Shown: positions 7,337 through 14,142 of the stretch, piece by piece | Layout of the letters: each line of letters opens with the position of its first letter | Numbering within the stretch: the first letter of the stretch is position 1 | DNA from: Candidatus Gastranaerophilales bacterium | Lineage (GTDB): Bacteria; Cyanobacteriota; Vampirovibrionia; Gastranaerophilales; Gastranaerophilaceae | NCBI GenBank assembly: GCA_944327275.1 | Contig: CALVHB010000028.1 | Location: forward strand, 1 to 37,842 | Length of the DNA stretch: 37,842 nt | Direction of reading: 5' to 3' | Made by a program: the position numbers and the translations under genes | The notes under the pieces: model-generated | Database searches by the model: none | What the model saw: the letters and a program-made list of their open reading frames with translations, nothing else | Told to the model about the DNA's origin: nothing

Positions 7337-7813
7337 ATTACATAATAAATATTATTTTAACTTATAAAATAAAAATTATTAAATTTAATAATATATATGT
7401 CCTGCGCGGACAGCGGGAACTTTGTATGGACAAAGTTCCACAAAACCAGCGGCACGCTGCACTTCATTAATAATTATATAAATCTCAGCATCAAGGTGTG
7501 TAAACTCGTTTCACTCAAACAATACACACCTTTGTTACTTGCTTCGATTATAATTATTATTCGTTTCGCTATCGCCGCCTTTTATTTTTGGATCGGCAAT
7601 TAACGAAGAGAACAATCAATGTTTGCGAAACAATAACAGGCTGAGCATTGTTTGAGCGTAAGCGAGTTTGCTCAGCTTTAGTTGAGCAATTACAATTGAT
7701 TAGTGAACGAAGTGTTAGCCGAGAGCTTCTTTGTGGTACTTTCTTGTCGGTACAAGAAAGTACAAAATAAATAATTTTTTAAATTTAATTACTTATAATA
7801 TTTATTATGTAAT
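7337..7813. mobile_element. Hairpin-rich island bounded by a 19-bp inverted repeat (candidate MITE-like element)
   Basis: This fills the 566-nt gap between purB and the next gene; I see no gene in it. The ends are exact 19-bp inverted copies (7337-7355 and 7795-7813, attacataataaatattat on the left). Inside very AT-rich flanks is a core (7398-7763) clearly richer in G and C, made of successive hairpins: 7398-7402/7408-7412, 7416-7424/7431-7439, 7447-7451/7455-7459, 7493-7502/7523-7532, 7640-7647/7669-7676 and 7736-7747/7752-7763 (12 bp, CGGT loop). No transposase and no clear target duplication are present. A non-autonomous repeat or a structured RNA are the main options. A 68-codon open frame inside it lacks a ribosome binding site. 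Confidence 0.5.
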
Positions 7814-7889
7814 AAAACTTAATATAAAGAGCAATTATTTTGGGAATAAATACTTTATATATATAGAGTATAAAAAATAGAGGATAACT

Positions 7890-8372
7890 ATGAGCAAAGT
7901 AAATCAGTCACAAAGAATTTTGACCGAGCAGGAATTTAATAGAAGTCCACTCAAAAATCTTATGTCTTACAAAGATTACTTTGATAAAGCATTAAAGCTT
8001 GGTTCTGCTTTTACTATTGCTCGTGCTATGACTATGCAAAAAGCCGAAGATACTGAGAATGATATTAAAAACTCTGTAAAAGGATATTATCTTGAAAAAG
8101 AGGCAAATAAAGCAGAAGCTGAAAAAGAATATTATGCAGCTCTTGCTCAGTATGAGGCAATGAAATCAGGTAATGATGATGCAATTAGAAATTTGAAAGA
8201 TGTTACCAATATCTACGGAGAAGACTCGTCTCGTTACAATGACGCATTGAAAAAATATAATTTATCAAGTAAAACTCTTTTTAATTCTGATGTAAATTTA
8301 AGCATTGCAAGAGATAGGTTCAATTCTGCAAATACATCCGCTTTCAAAGCCTATTTATCTTCTCTTTCTTAA
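7890..8372 (+). CDS. Hypothetical helical protein
   Basis: 160 aa, not recognised. No signal peptide or membrane segment. It is mostly charged, with Lys/Glu/Ala-rich stretches (about residues 50-90) that should form long helices or a coiled coil, and a Ser-rich C-terminus. AGAGGA sits 6 nt before the ATG. It lies between the hairpin island and rpsO, in a single-gene unit. Codon use is like its neighbours. Probably lineage-specific; no function is suggested by the sequence. Confidence 0.7.
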   Translation: MSKVNQSQRILTEQEFNRSPLKNLMSYKDYFDKALKLGSAFTIARAMTMQKAEDTENDIKNSVKGYYLEKEANKAEAEKEYYAALAQYEAMKSGNDDAIRNLKDVTNIYGEDSSRYNDALKKYNLSSKTLFNSDVNLSIARDRFNSANTSAFKAYLSSLS

Positions 8373-8385
8373 TTTAACTATACAT

Positions 8386-8415
8386 TTGGCTTGATTTTTT
8401 TAATTTATATATTAT
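8386..8415 (+). promoter_or_regulatory. Possible rpsO promoter
   Basis: TTGGCT (8386-8391), 18-bp spacer, TATTAT (8410-8415). It predicts a transcript starting at about 8422, which is the first base of the leader hairpin. Confidence 0.45.
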
Positions 8416-8421
8416 CATGCA

Positions 8422-8459
8422 ACTTGTAGAGTGCTTACGCCAATAGTCACTCAACAAGT
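8422..8459 (+). promoter_or_regulatory. rpsO leader hairpin, possible S15 autoregulatory site
   Basis: Two stacked stems: 8422-8427 with 8454-8459 (6 bp) and 8429-8433 with 8448-8452 (5 bp), separated by a symmetrical A/A mismatch, with a 14-nt loop. The lower stem ends directly against the AAAGG ribosome binding site (8460-8464). S15 is known to bind its own leader in several bacteria; the structures differ between lineages, so a role here is an inference. Confidence 0.5.
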
Positions 8460-8473
8460 AAAGGAAAACTGAT

Positions 8474-8737
8474 ATGAATTTAAAAAACAAACAAGAAATA
8501 GTTAAAGCTTACGGTAAAAACGAAAAAGATACTGGTTCTACAGCTGTTCAAGTTGCTTTGATGAGCCAAAAAATTTCTGAACTTACTGAACACCTAAAAT
8601 CAAATCAAAAAGATTTTGCTACAAAAAGAGGTCTTTTGATGATGGTAGGTAAAAGAAAAAGACTACTTTCTTATTTGAAATCTCAAAATCTTGATGAATA
8701 CAGAGAATTAATCAAGAAATTGGGAATCCGTGGTTAA
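8474..8737 (+). CDS. rpsO: 30S ribosomal protein S15
   Basis: 87 aa, the normal length. A primary binder of the 16S rRNA central domain. Family features: the [15 protein letters not shown] segment, the H...[21 protein letters not shown] core and the closing Y..LI..LGIRG. ATG start with AAAGG upstream. It has a structured leader and a terminator 25 nt after the stop. In many bacteria pnp follows rpsO; here hydF does. Confidence 0.97.
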   Translation: MNLKNKQEIVKAYGKNEKDTGSTAVQVALMSQKISELTEHLKSNQKDFATKRGLLMMVGKRKRLLSYLKSQNLDEYRELIKKLGIRG

Positions 8738-8762
8738 TTTTTGTACGGATGGAAAATTTTTA

Positions 8763-8786
8763 GGGTCGTTTAGGCGGCCCTTTTTT
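8763..8786 (+). terminator. Rho-independent terminator after rpsO
   Basis: A six-pair stem (8763-8768 / 8775-8780, one G-U) followed by TTTTTT (8781-8786). It is only 16 nt from the hydF start, so it may act as a partial terminator rather than a full stop. Confidence 0.85.
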
Positions 8787-8802
8787 AGTATAAAGGAGTA
8801 TT

Positions 8803-9978
8803 ATGAGAGCTTTAAAGTCAATGCGTTTACATATAGGGGTTTTTGGAAGAACAAATGTAGGAAAATCTTCTTTACTAAATAAAATTACTAATCAGGAAAT
8901 ATCTATTGTGTCTGATATTGCTGGAACTACTACTGATGTTGTTGAAAAATCAATGGAGCTTTTACCTGTTGGTCCTGTTACATTTTTGGATACTGCAGGG
9001 CTTGATGATAAAACAGAATTAGGAGAAAAACGTATTGAAAAAACAGAAAAGATTATTAACAGAATAGATGTTGCTGTTATCGTATGTGATTTCAATGGTA
9101 TTGGTGATTGTGAAAATGATTTAATCGAAAAATTGATTGATCTTAAAATTCCTTACTTGATAGTTGTAAATAAGTGCGACATTAAGCATACTGAAATTAG
9201 TGGTGTGGAAAATGTTTTGTACACTTCTGTAAAAGAGGATGAAAACCTTATTTTTAAATTCAAAGAGGCTCTTGTAAAATTGTTGCCGGAGGATTTTGTT
9301 AATTCCCCTAAGATTGTTGGGGATTTAGTCCCTGAGGGAAGTACGGTTATTTTGGTTATTCCAATTGATAAGGAAGCTCCTAAGGGAAGAATTATTCTCC
9401 CTCAAGTTCAGACAATAAGAGATTTGCTTGATAGTAATTGTCTTACATATGTTGTGAAGGAAAACGAATTAAAACAGGCTATTGATAACTTAAAAATTCC
9501 TCCTGCTTTGGTGGTTACTGATAGTCAGGCATTTAAAAAAGTTGCGGAAATTGTGCCTGAAAATATTCCTCTTACATCTTTTTCAATTCTTTTTGCAAGG
9601 TTGAAAGGTGATTTGGATGAATTTATTCAGGGAGCAAGAGCTATTGAAAATCTTAAAGACGGGGATATGGTGTTAATTTTGGAAAGCTGTACACATCATG
9701 CTATAGAAGATGATATTGGCAGGGTTAAAATTCCTAACCTTTTGAGAAAAAGAACGGGTAAAAACCTTGTTATACATAATTATGCAGGTCATGATTTCCC
9801 TGACATAAAAGATTACAAGTTGATTATACATTGTGGAGCTTGTATGACAAATAGGAGAGAGGTATTATCAAGGATTCTAATAGCTAATCAAAAGAACGTG
9901 CCAATTACAAATTATGGAATTGTAATTTCATATTGTCTCGGCATTTTACCTAGAGCTGTCAAAATTTTCTCAACCTAA
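8803..9978 (+). CDS. hydF: [FeFe] hydrogenase H-cluster maturation GTPase HydF
   Basis: 391 aa. Scaffold that assembles the diiron subcluster made by HydE/HydG and transfers it to apo-hydrogenase. N-terminal GTPase: G1 GRTNVGKSS (15-23), G3 DTAGL, G4 NKCD. A middle dimerisation domain follows. The C-terminal Fe-S domain has the HydF-specific Cys296 (CTHHAIEDDIG) and HCGAC (C344, C347) plus NRRE. AAAGGAG lies 4 nt before the ATG. It follows rpsO past a terminator with no room for a separate promoter in the 16-nt gap. The two hydrogenases at 924-5700 are the obvious clients in the window. HydE and HydG are not here. Confidence 0.95.
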   Translation: MRALKSMRLHIGVFGRTNVGKSSLLNKITNQEISIVSDIAGTTTDVVEKSMELLPVGPVTFLDTAGLDDKTELGEKRIEKTEKIINRIDVAVIVCDFNGIGDCENDLIEKLIDLKIPYLIVVNKCDIKHTEISGVENVLYTSVKEDENLIFKFKEALVKLLPEDFVNSPKIVGDLVPEGSTVILVIPIDKEAPKGRIILPQVQTIRDLLDSNCLTYVVKENELKQAIDNLKIPPALVVTDSQAFKKVAEIVPENIPLTSFSILFARLKGDLDEFIQGARAIENLKDGDMVLILESCTHHAIEDDIGRVKIPNLLRKRTGKNLVIHNYAGHDFPDIKDYKLIIHCGACMTNRREVLSRILIANQKNVPITNYGIVISYCLGILPRAVKIFST

Positions 9979-10398
9979 TTTGCTTTTTAATTTGTCAAAT
10001 GTTTCTAATAACCAATTGGCAAGTCTATTTGCAGGCTCATCGGGGTTCATAAAGAATCCTGCGCTTTTAGGATTATCGTTTATTCTTAGGCTAAGGTCTT
10101 CCATTGAATATATCGGGTAAGTTTGTTTGTATGGTTTTTTATTCCCTTCAGTTATTAAAACTGAATAAGAACTTGTTTTTACATACCCTGCTTTTGCTGG
10201 GTGCATTGCATCAATTATATATTTGTCGTTTTCAGATCTTTTACTTAGCTCCTTTTCAAGAATATTAAACGTATCATTGAAAAGTTCTCTTTTAGAGCTT
10301 GGCATTATGCTCATTTTTCTTGCTAATTCTGAAGTTTTTTCAAGTTTTATTGCCTGGAAAGATTGTTGATTATTACTTAAATTTAAATTCACCTTCAT
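9970..10398 (-). CDS. Hypothetical protein with N-terminal SFQA motif
   Basis: 142 aa, not recognised. Soluble, with a short low-complexity N-terminus (NLNLSNNQQSFQAIKL) and then a helical and mixed region. The N-terminal SFQ resembles the KISFQG start of the protein at 35827-36384. AGGGG lies 5 nt before the ATG. The gene converges on hydF and overlaps its end by 9 bp, with no terminator between them. Possibly lineage-specific. Confidence 0.7.
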   Translation of the reverse strand: MKVNLNLSNNQQSFQAIKLEKTSELARKMSIMPSSKRELFNDTFNILEKELSKRSENDKYIIDAMHPAKAGYVKTSSYSVLITEGNKKPYKQTYPIYSMEDLSLRINDNPKSAGFFMNPDEPANRLANWLLETFDKLKSKLG

Positions 10399-10515
10399 AT
10401 TTACCCCTAAAAAACGCTATTAAAATATTGTTAACATTTTATATAAAACAAAAAATTTTTAATCGCAATAGGGAATATAATACATAAATATGATAAAAAT
10501 TTTTTATTTTTTTTA

Positions 10516-10521
10516 TAGAAT
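10516..10521 (+). promoter_or_regulatory. -10 box, leaderless spacing
   Basis: TAGAAT ending 6 nt before the ATG at 10528, with no Shine-Dalgarno. The -35 region is A/T only and not convincing. Confidence 0.45.
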
Positions 10522-10527
10522 GCAACT

Positions 10528-10851
10528 ATGTACGATTATCAATTAGAAACTGAAGATAAAGAATTAAAGGCTGTCGGTTTGGAATTAATGTTTATGACCC
10601 CAGAAAAAGGTGCTGTAGATAATTGGGTTACAGCAGTAGAACTCGCCAAAATGGTTGACTTGCCGGTTGATGTCGTAAAAAAGAAATTGGTTATTTTAAA
10701 AGATGCTGGGATAGTAAGTGTTAAGGGGATTAATCCTAAATTTTGGAAGTTTGATAATTACAGCTTTCAGAGAATGGACGAGGATGATGATGTCTACAAA
10801 CTACTTTGTAGTTTTGATGATGTAGATTTTGACAGATATTTTAGTTATTAA
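10528..10851 (+). CDS. Small winged-helix-like protein
   Basis: 107 aa. Residues about 33-75 (VTAVELAKMVDLPVDVVKKK, then LVILKDAGIVSV) look like a helix-turn-helix followed by a wing, as in MarR/ArsR-type DNA-binding domains. The tail is very acidic (MDEDDDVYK, FDDVDFDRYF). No ligand or metal motif is seen. It could be a transcription regulator or a protein-interaction version of the fold. It is a single-gene unit with a leaderless-type start. The target is unknown. Confidence 0.65.
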   Translation: MYDYQLETEDKELKAVGLELMFMTPEKGAVDNWVTAVELAKMVDLPVDVVKKKLVILKDAGIVSVKGINPKFWKFDNYSFQRMDEDDDVYKLLCSFDDVDFDRYFSY

Positions 10852-10998
10852 TAATGTCTTGTAACAGAATGTAAATTTGAATTTAAAAAACATCTGAAAT
10901 CTTTTTATATTGTATTCTGGGTTAGATATTGGGTGGTAGCAATTTTTGTTATGTTCATGTTTTATATAGATATAGGGAAAAACTGAAAGGGAATTATT

Positions 10999-11898
10999 AT
11001 GTCTATTGATAAAATTGCATTTAGTGGCGTTGAAACACCAGTGCAAGTTAAACAAGAGATAAAAAAAGAAGAAACTGAAAAAACTGTAGAAATGGTTGAT
11101 AAAGAAAAATCAAATGCTGCGAAATATATGATAGGAGCAACGGCTTTAGCTGCAGTAATAGGGCTAGGCATTGCTGGACGTAAAGGACATCTTGGGGAAG
11201 GTATGCAAAAATTGCTTGGAGGTGCTAAAAAATCAGCAGATGATATTGTAGAATCTGGCGAGAAAAAAGGCGGAGAAATTTTAGATGGTGTAACAAATGA
11301 AACAGCTACTCAAAGCATAAATGCAATAAAAAGAAAAATTAATCCTGAATTAATAGAAGATAAAGAGTTAAGACAAGTTATTGAAAAATTAGATTCAGGA
11401 AGCACAGCAAATTTTGCTAATGAATACAATTCTACTGCTTTTGTAATACTATATATTGGTCAGATGAAATCAAAGCTTTATAAAACCCTTATAGAGCGAT
11501 TTGCGAACTATCAATCTCCTTCAGAACTATCTAAAGCTGTAAATGAGTTAAGTGCAAAAAAATATGATATTCCTGTAAAAGCATTAGAAAATTGTGCAGA
11601 TAATATAGACTTTGGATATGTTTTGAATTATCTAAATAATCCTAATATCATGAGACACCTGAAAAGCAAAATTGTGCTTCCAAAAGATGTAAAACCGGAA
11701 GAAAAATTAAGAATAGTTTTAAATGCGGTTGCAGAATCTACTAAAGAACGCTTAATGGCTACGATAGAATTTAGTCTTCCTAACAGATATTCAAATGCAA
11801 CGCAAGATGAAAAAACTGAAATGATAGAAAAAAGTTATAAATACATATTGAAAGAGTTAAAGATGACACGTGACTTTTTAAGTCCAAATGTGTCTTAA
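10999..11898 (+). CDS. Hypothetical membrane-associated protein with N-terminal DKIAFSG motif
   Basis: 299 aa, not recognised. It begins MSIDKIAFSG, followed by a charged Lys/Glu stretch, one hydrophobic segment (about 37-55, YMIGATALAAVIGLGIAG) and a long helical soluble part. The DKIAFSG start matches DKISFQG of the protein at 35827-36384. AAAGGGAA lies before the ATG. The hydrophobic segment is Ala/Gly-rich, like a single membrane helix or a glycine-zipper. It converges on mnmE, 49 nt apart, with only a weak 7-bp inverted repeat between them (11918-11924 / 11938-11944). Confidence 0.7.
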   Translation: MSIDKIAFSGVETPVQVKQEIKKEETEKTVEMVDKEKSNAAKYMIGATALAAVIGLGIAGRKGHLGEGMQKLLGGAKKSADDIVESGEKKGGEILDGVTNETATQSINAIKRKINPELIEDKELRQVIEKLDSGSTANFANEYNSTAFVILYIGQMKSKLYKTLIERFANYQSPSELSKAVNELSAKKYDIPVKALENCADNIDFGYVLNYLNNPNIMRHLKSKIVLPKDVKPEEKLRIVLNAVAESTKERLMATIEFSLPNRYSNATQDEKTEMIEKSYKYILKELKMTRDFLSPNVS

Positions 11899-11947
11899 AA
11901 TAATATTTGTTAAGATGTTAGCTTATAAGTTATTTAAAAGCTAAGCT

Positions 11948-13282
11948 TCATTTCCCGATACAAAAATGGTCAAAAATGTTGTTTAAAATATCGTCAGTGA
12001 TTACTTCTCCAGTAATTTCATCTAAAAACAACAATGCTGATTTCAAATCAATTGAAATTAAGTCTTGCAGTTGATGAATTTTTGCAGCTTCAAGTGCTTG
12101 TGTAAGACTTTCTTTGCATTTTATAAGGCAATTTTGCTGACGAGTGTTTGTTATAAATTCGGTATCTTCTAAAGAGAAGTTGTATGATGCTTCTTTAATC
12201 TTGTTTTTAAGCTCATCAAGTCCTTCTTTTGTTTCTGTTGAAAGATAAAAAATGCCGTCTTTTCTTTCTTTTACCAAGTCACATTTATTTGCAATAACTA
12301 TATGATTTTTATCCTTTATCAAATCTAAAATGGCTTTGTCTTCATCATCCATATCTTTAGAAACGTCGTATAAAAATATTACTAAATCAGCTTCATCAGC
12401 GGATTGTTTTGAATATTCAATTCCTATTTCTTCAACTTTATCGACTTCATCGTTATCTCTTATACCTGCAGTATCAATTAACGTAATTGCTACATCCCAA
12501 TCAAGAGTTTCTTTCAAAACATCACGTGTTGTGCCTGCAATATCTGTAACGATTGCGCGCTCTACATTTAGCAATGTATTAAATAATGATGATTTTCCGA
12601 CATTGGGTTTTCCGACAATTGCGATTTTAATTCCTTGTCTCATTATATTTGAAGAGTTTGCTGAGGCTAGGATTTTATTTATTTTATCAAGTGCTTTTTC
12701 AAATTCAGAAATTATATAGTCATATTCAGGTTCTGCAACGTCTTCAGGAAAATCTATGCCTGCAACAATTTTTGACAAAACATCAAAGATATCTTGTCTA
12801 ATTTCTTTAATCTTTAGACCTAGAACTCCTGATAGGTTTTTTGCTGATTGTTTTGCAAAATCTTTTGTTTTTGCGTGGATTAAATCCGCAACTGCTTCTG
12901 CTTGAGACAAATCCATTTTTTTGTTCAGGAATGCTCTTTTTGTAAATTCTCCACGTTCTGCCATTCTTGCTCCGTTTTTAAGAACGAGATCCAAGATGTT
13001 TCTAACTACATTAATTCCACCGTGGCAGTGAATTTCAATTACATCTTCTCCTGTGTAGCTGTGCGGAGCTTTGAATGGTAAAAGCAGAACTTCATCGATT
13101 TTTTTCTCACCATCAGAAATCCATCCGTGAGAAATTTTTCCGGCTTCCAAATTATGTTTTGAGTAGATTTTATCTATGATTTCAAAACTTTTATCTCCGG
13201 ATATTCTTATTACTCCGACTCCGCCTGTTCCAATTGGAGTTGCAATTGCTGCTATTGTGTCAAATTCTTGTAGTATGTTCAT
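11948..13282 (-). CDS. mnmE: tRNA uridine-5-carboxymethylaminomethyl modification GTPase MnmE
   Basis: 444 aa. With MnmG it modifies U34 of several tRNAs, using a formyl-folate-type donor. The N-terminal folate-binding domain begins DTIAAIATPIGTGGVGVIRIS. The G domain has GKPNVGKSS (G1), GTTRD (G2), DTAGIRD (G3) and NKCD (G4). The C-terminal CIGK motif is intact. A TTG at 13300 would add six residues; I prefer the ATG at 13282 because it matches the family start. TATAAT lies exactly 6 nt before it and no Shine-Dalgarno exists, so the mRNA is probably leaderless. The preceding gene's terminator lies immediately upstream. Confidence 0.93.
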   Translation of the reverse strand: MNILQEFDTIAAIATPIGTGGVGVIRISGDKSFEIIDKIYSKHNLEAGKISHGWISDGEKKIDEVLLLPFKAPHSYTGEDVIEIHCHGGINVVRNILDLVLKNGARMAERGEFTKRAFLNKKMDLSQAEAVADLIHAKTKDFAKQSAKNLSGVLGLKIKEIRQDIFDVLSKIVAGIDFPEDVAEPEYDYIISEFEKALDKINKILASANSSNIMRQGIKIAIVGKPNVGKSSLFNTLLNVERAIVTDIAGTTRDVLKETLDWDVAITLIDTAGIRDNDEVDKVEEIGIEYSKQSADEADLVIFLYDVSKDMDDEDKAILDLIKDKNHIVIANKCDLVKERKDGIFYLSTETKEGLDELKNKIKEASYNFSLEDTEFITNTRQQNCLIKCKESLTQALEAAKIHQLQDLISIDLKSALLFLDEITGEVITDDILNNIFDHFCIGK

Positions 13283-13288
13283 AGTTTT

Positions 13289-13294
13289 ATTATA
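13289..13294 (-). promoter_or_regulatory. -10 box of mnmE, leaderless spacing
   Basis: A perfect TATAAT on the minus strand, ending 6 nt before the ATG. Its -35 region would fall inside the terminator hairpin (13301-13332) and no good hexamer is seen there. Confidence 0.55.
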
Positions 13295-13300
13295 TACCAA

Positions 13301-13332
13301 AAAAAATGGGCTTATTTAAAAGCCCATTTTTT
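13301..13332 (-). terminator. Rho-independent terminator after the 232-aa gene
   Basis: A perfect 13-bp stem (13301-13313 / 13320-13332) with a 6-nt loop; on the minus strand the arm ends in a T run. It begins one base after the stop of the upstream gene. Confidence 0.88.
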
Positions 13333-13333
13333 C

Positions 13334-14032
13334 TTATACATATTGCTTTGCAATTTGTAATGCCGCTGATGCAGCCATTCCGTATGGCCCCATCATACTA
13401 AGCGCTCCTGACGCAAGGTTAGCATAGTTACTAAATGTACTATTGCTAGACTGGTTAGCTGCATAAGCTTGAGCGTTGTAGTTGTTTCCTGCTGAACTGT
13501 TTTGTTGTGAGCCGGTTATGTAATTTAGGATGTTTGAATTCATTTGGTTTTGAATATCTTGTAAAAATCCTAAATAAGTATACCTTTGAGCAAGTTCATT
13601 GCTTATAAGTTCATCACGTTTTGCAAGTACATCTTGTGCTAAATTGTTAACGGATTCTGCTCTTTTGGTTTCAATTTCGTTTAAATTATCCATAAATACT
13701 GAGTTGTCAAAGTTGCCAAATCTTGATGCAACATCTGTTTTCATATCTTCAAGCATTGGAGTGTAAATGTCATTGATTATCTTTTGACCATTTAGAGTGT
13801 ATGCATCAAGTTGTGATTGTAAGTTCTTTTTAGTGTCATCATCAAAAATATTAATTTTTGACAGTGAATCTGCAAAAGACTTTTGAGCATATTCATAGGC
13901 TCTTCTTTCATCATCTGACATATTGTAGTTTGAGTTTATTGTGTTCCCATTTTGGGTAGTAGATGCTTTGTTCTCTCCGTTTATAGAGATTGTTCCTCCG
14001 GAATATGAGGGGTATTTTGAAGATTTTCCCAT
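13334..14032 (-). CDS. Hypothetical Ser/Asn/Gln-rich protein
   Basis: 232 aa, not recognised. It has a low-complexity N-terminus (Ser, Gly, Asn, Thr), a long helical middle (about 40-160), an Asn/Gln/Ser-rich linker and a small-residue hydrophobic C-terminus (about 205-230, with ASGALSMMGPYGMAASAALQ). No signal peptide. The arrangement (disordered ends, helical centre, Ala/Gly C-terminus) is reminiscent of secreted or phage-structural proteins, but nothing decides it. The ribosome binding site GGAAAGGA lies in the loop and 3' arm of a 9-bp inverted repeat (14032-14040 / 14047-14055). Confidence 0.65.
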   Translation of the reverse strand: MGKSSKYPSYSGGTISINGENKASTTQNGNTINSNYNMSDDERRAYEYAQKSFADSLSKINIFDDDTKKNLQSQLDAYTLNGQKIINDIYTPMLEDMKTDVASRFGNFDNSVFMDNLNEIETKRAESVNNLAQDVLAKRDELISNELAQRYTYLGFLQDIQNQMNSNILNYITGSQQNSSAGNNYNAQAYAANQSSNSTFSNYANLASGALSMMGPYGMAASAALQIAKQYV

Positions 14033-14130
14033 TTTTGTTCCTTTCCGAACAAAAATTTAATGAATTTTAAGGCGTTGATATAATATTATACCACGTGTAC
14101 GCAAAATCTGTAAAGTTATTTTGTTTGAGG

Positions 14131-14136
14131 TATAAT
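14131..14136 (+). promoter_or_regulatory. -10 box of the TPR gene, leaderless spacing
   Basis: TATAAT ending 6 nt before the ATG at 14143. A GAGG sits 12 nt upstream of the ATG, too far for a typical ribosome binding site. Confidence 0.5.
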
Positions 14137-14142
14137 TTTGGT

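Noticed and set aside
7397..7603. A 68-codon plus-strand open frame in the hairpin island
   Set aside because: No ribosome binding site, its sequence is made of hairpin arms, and it has no protein-like features.
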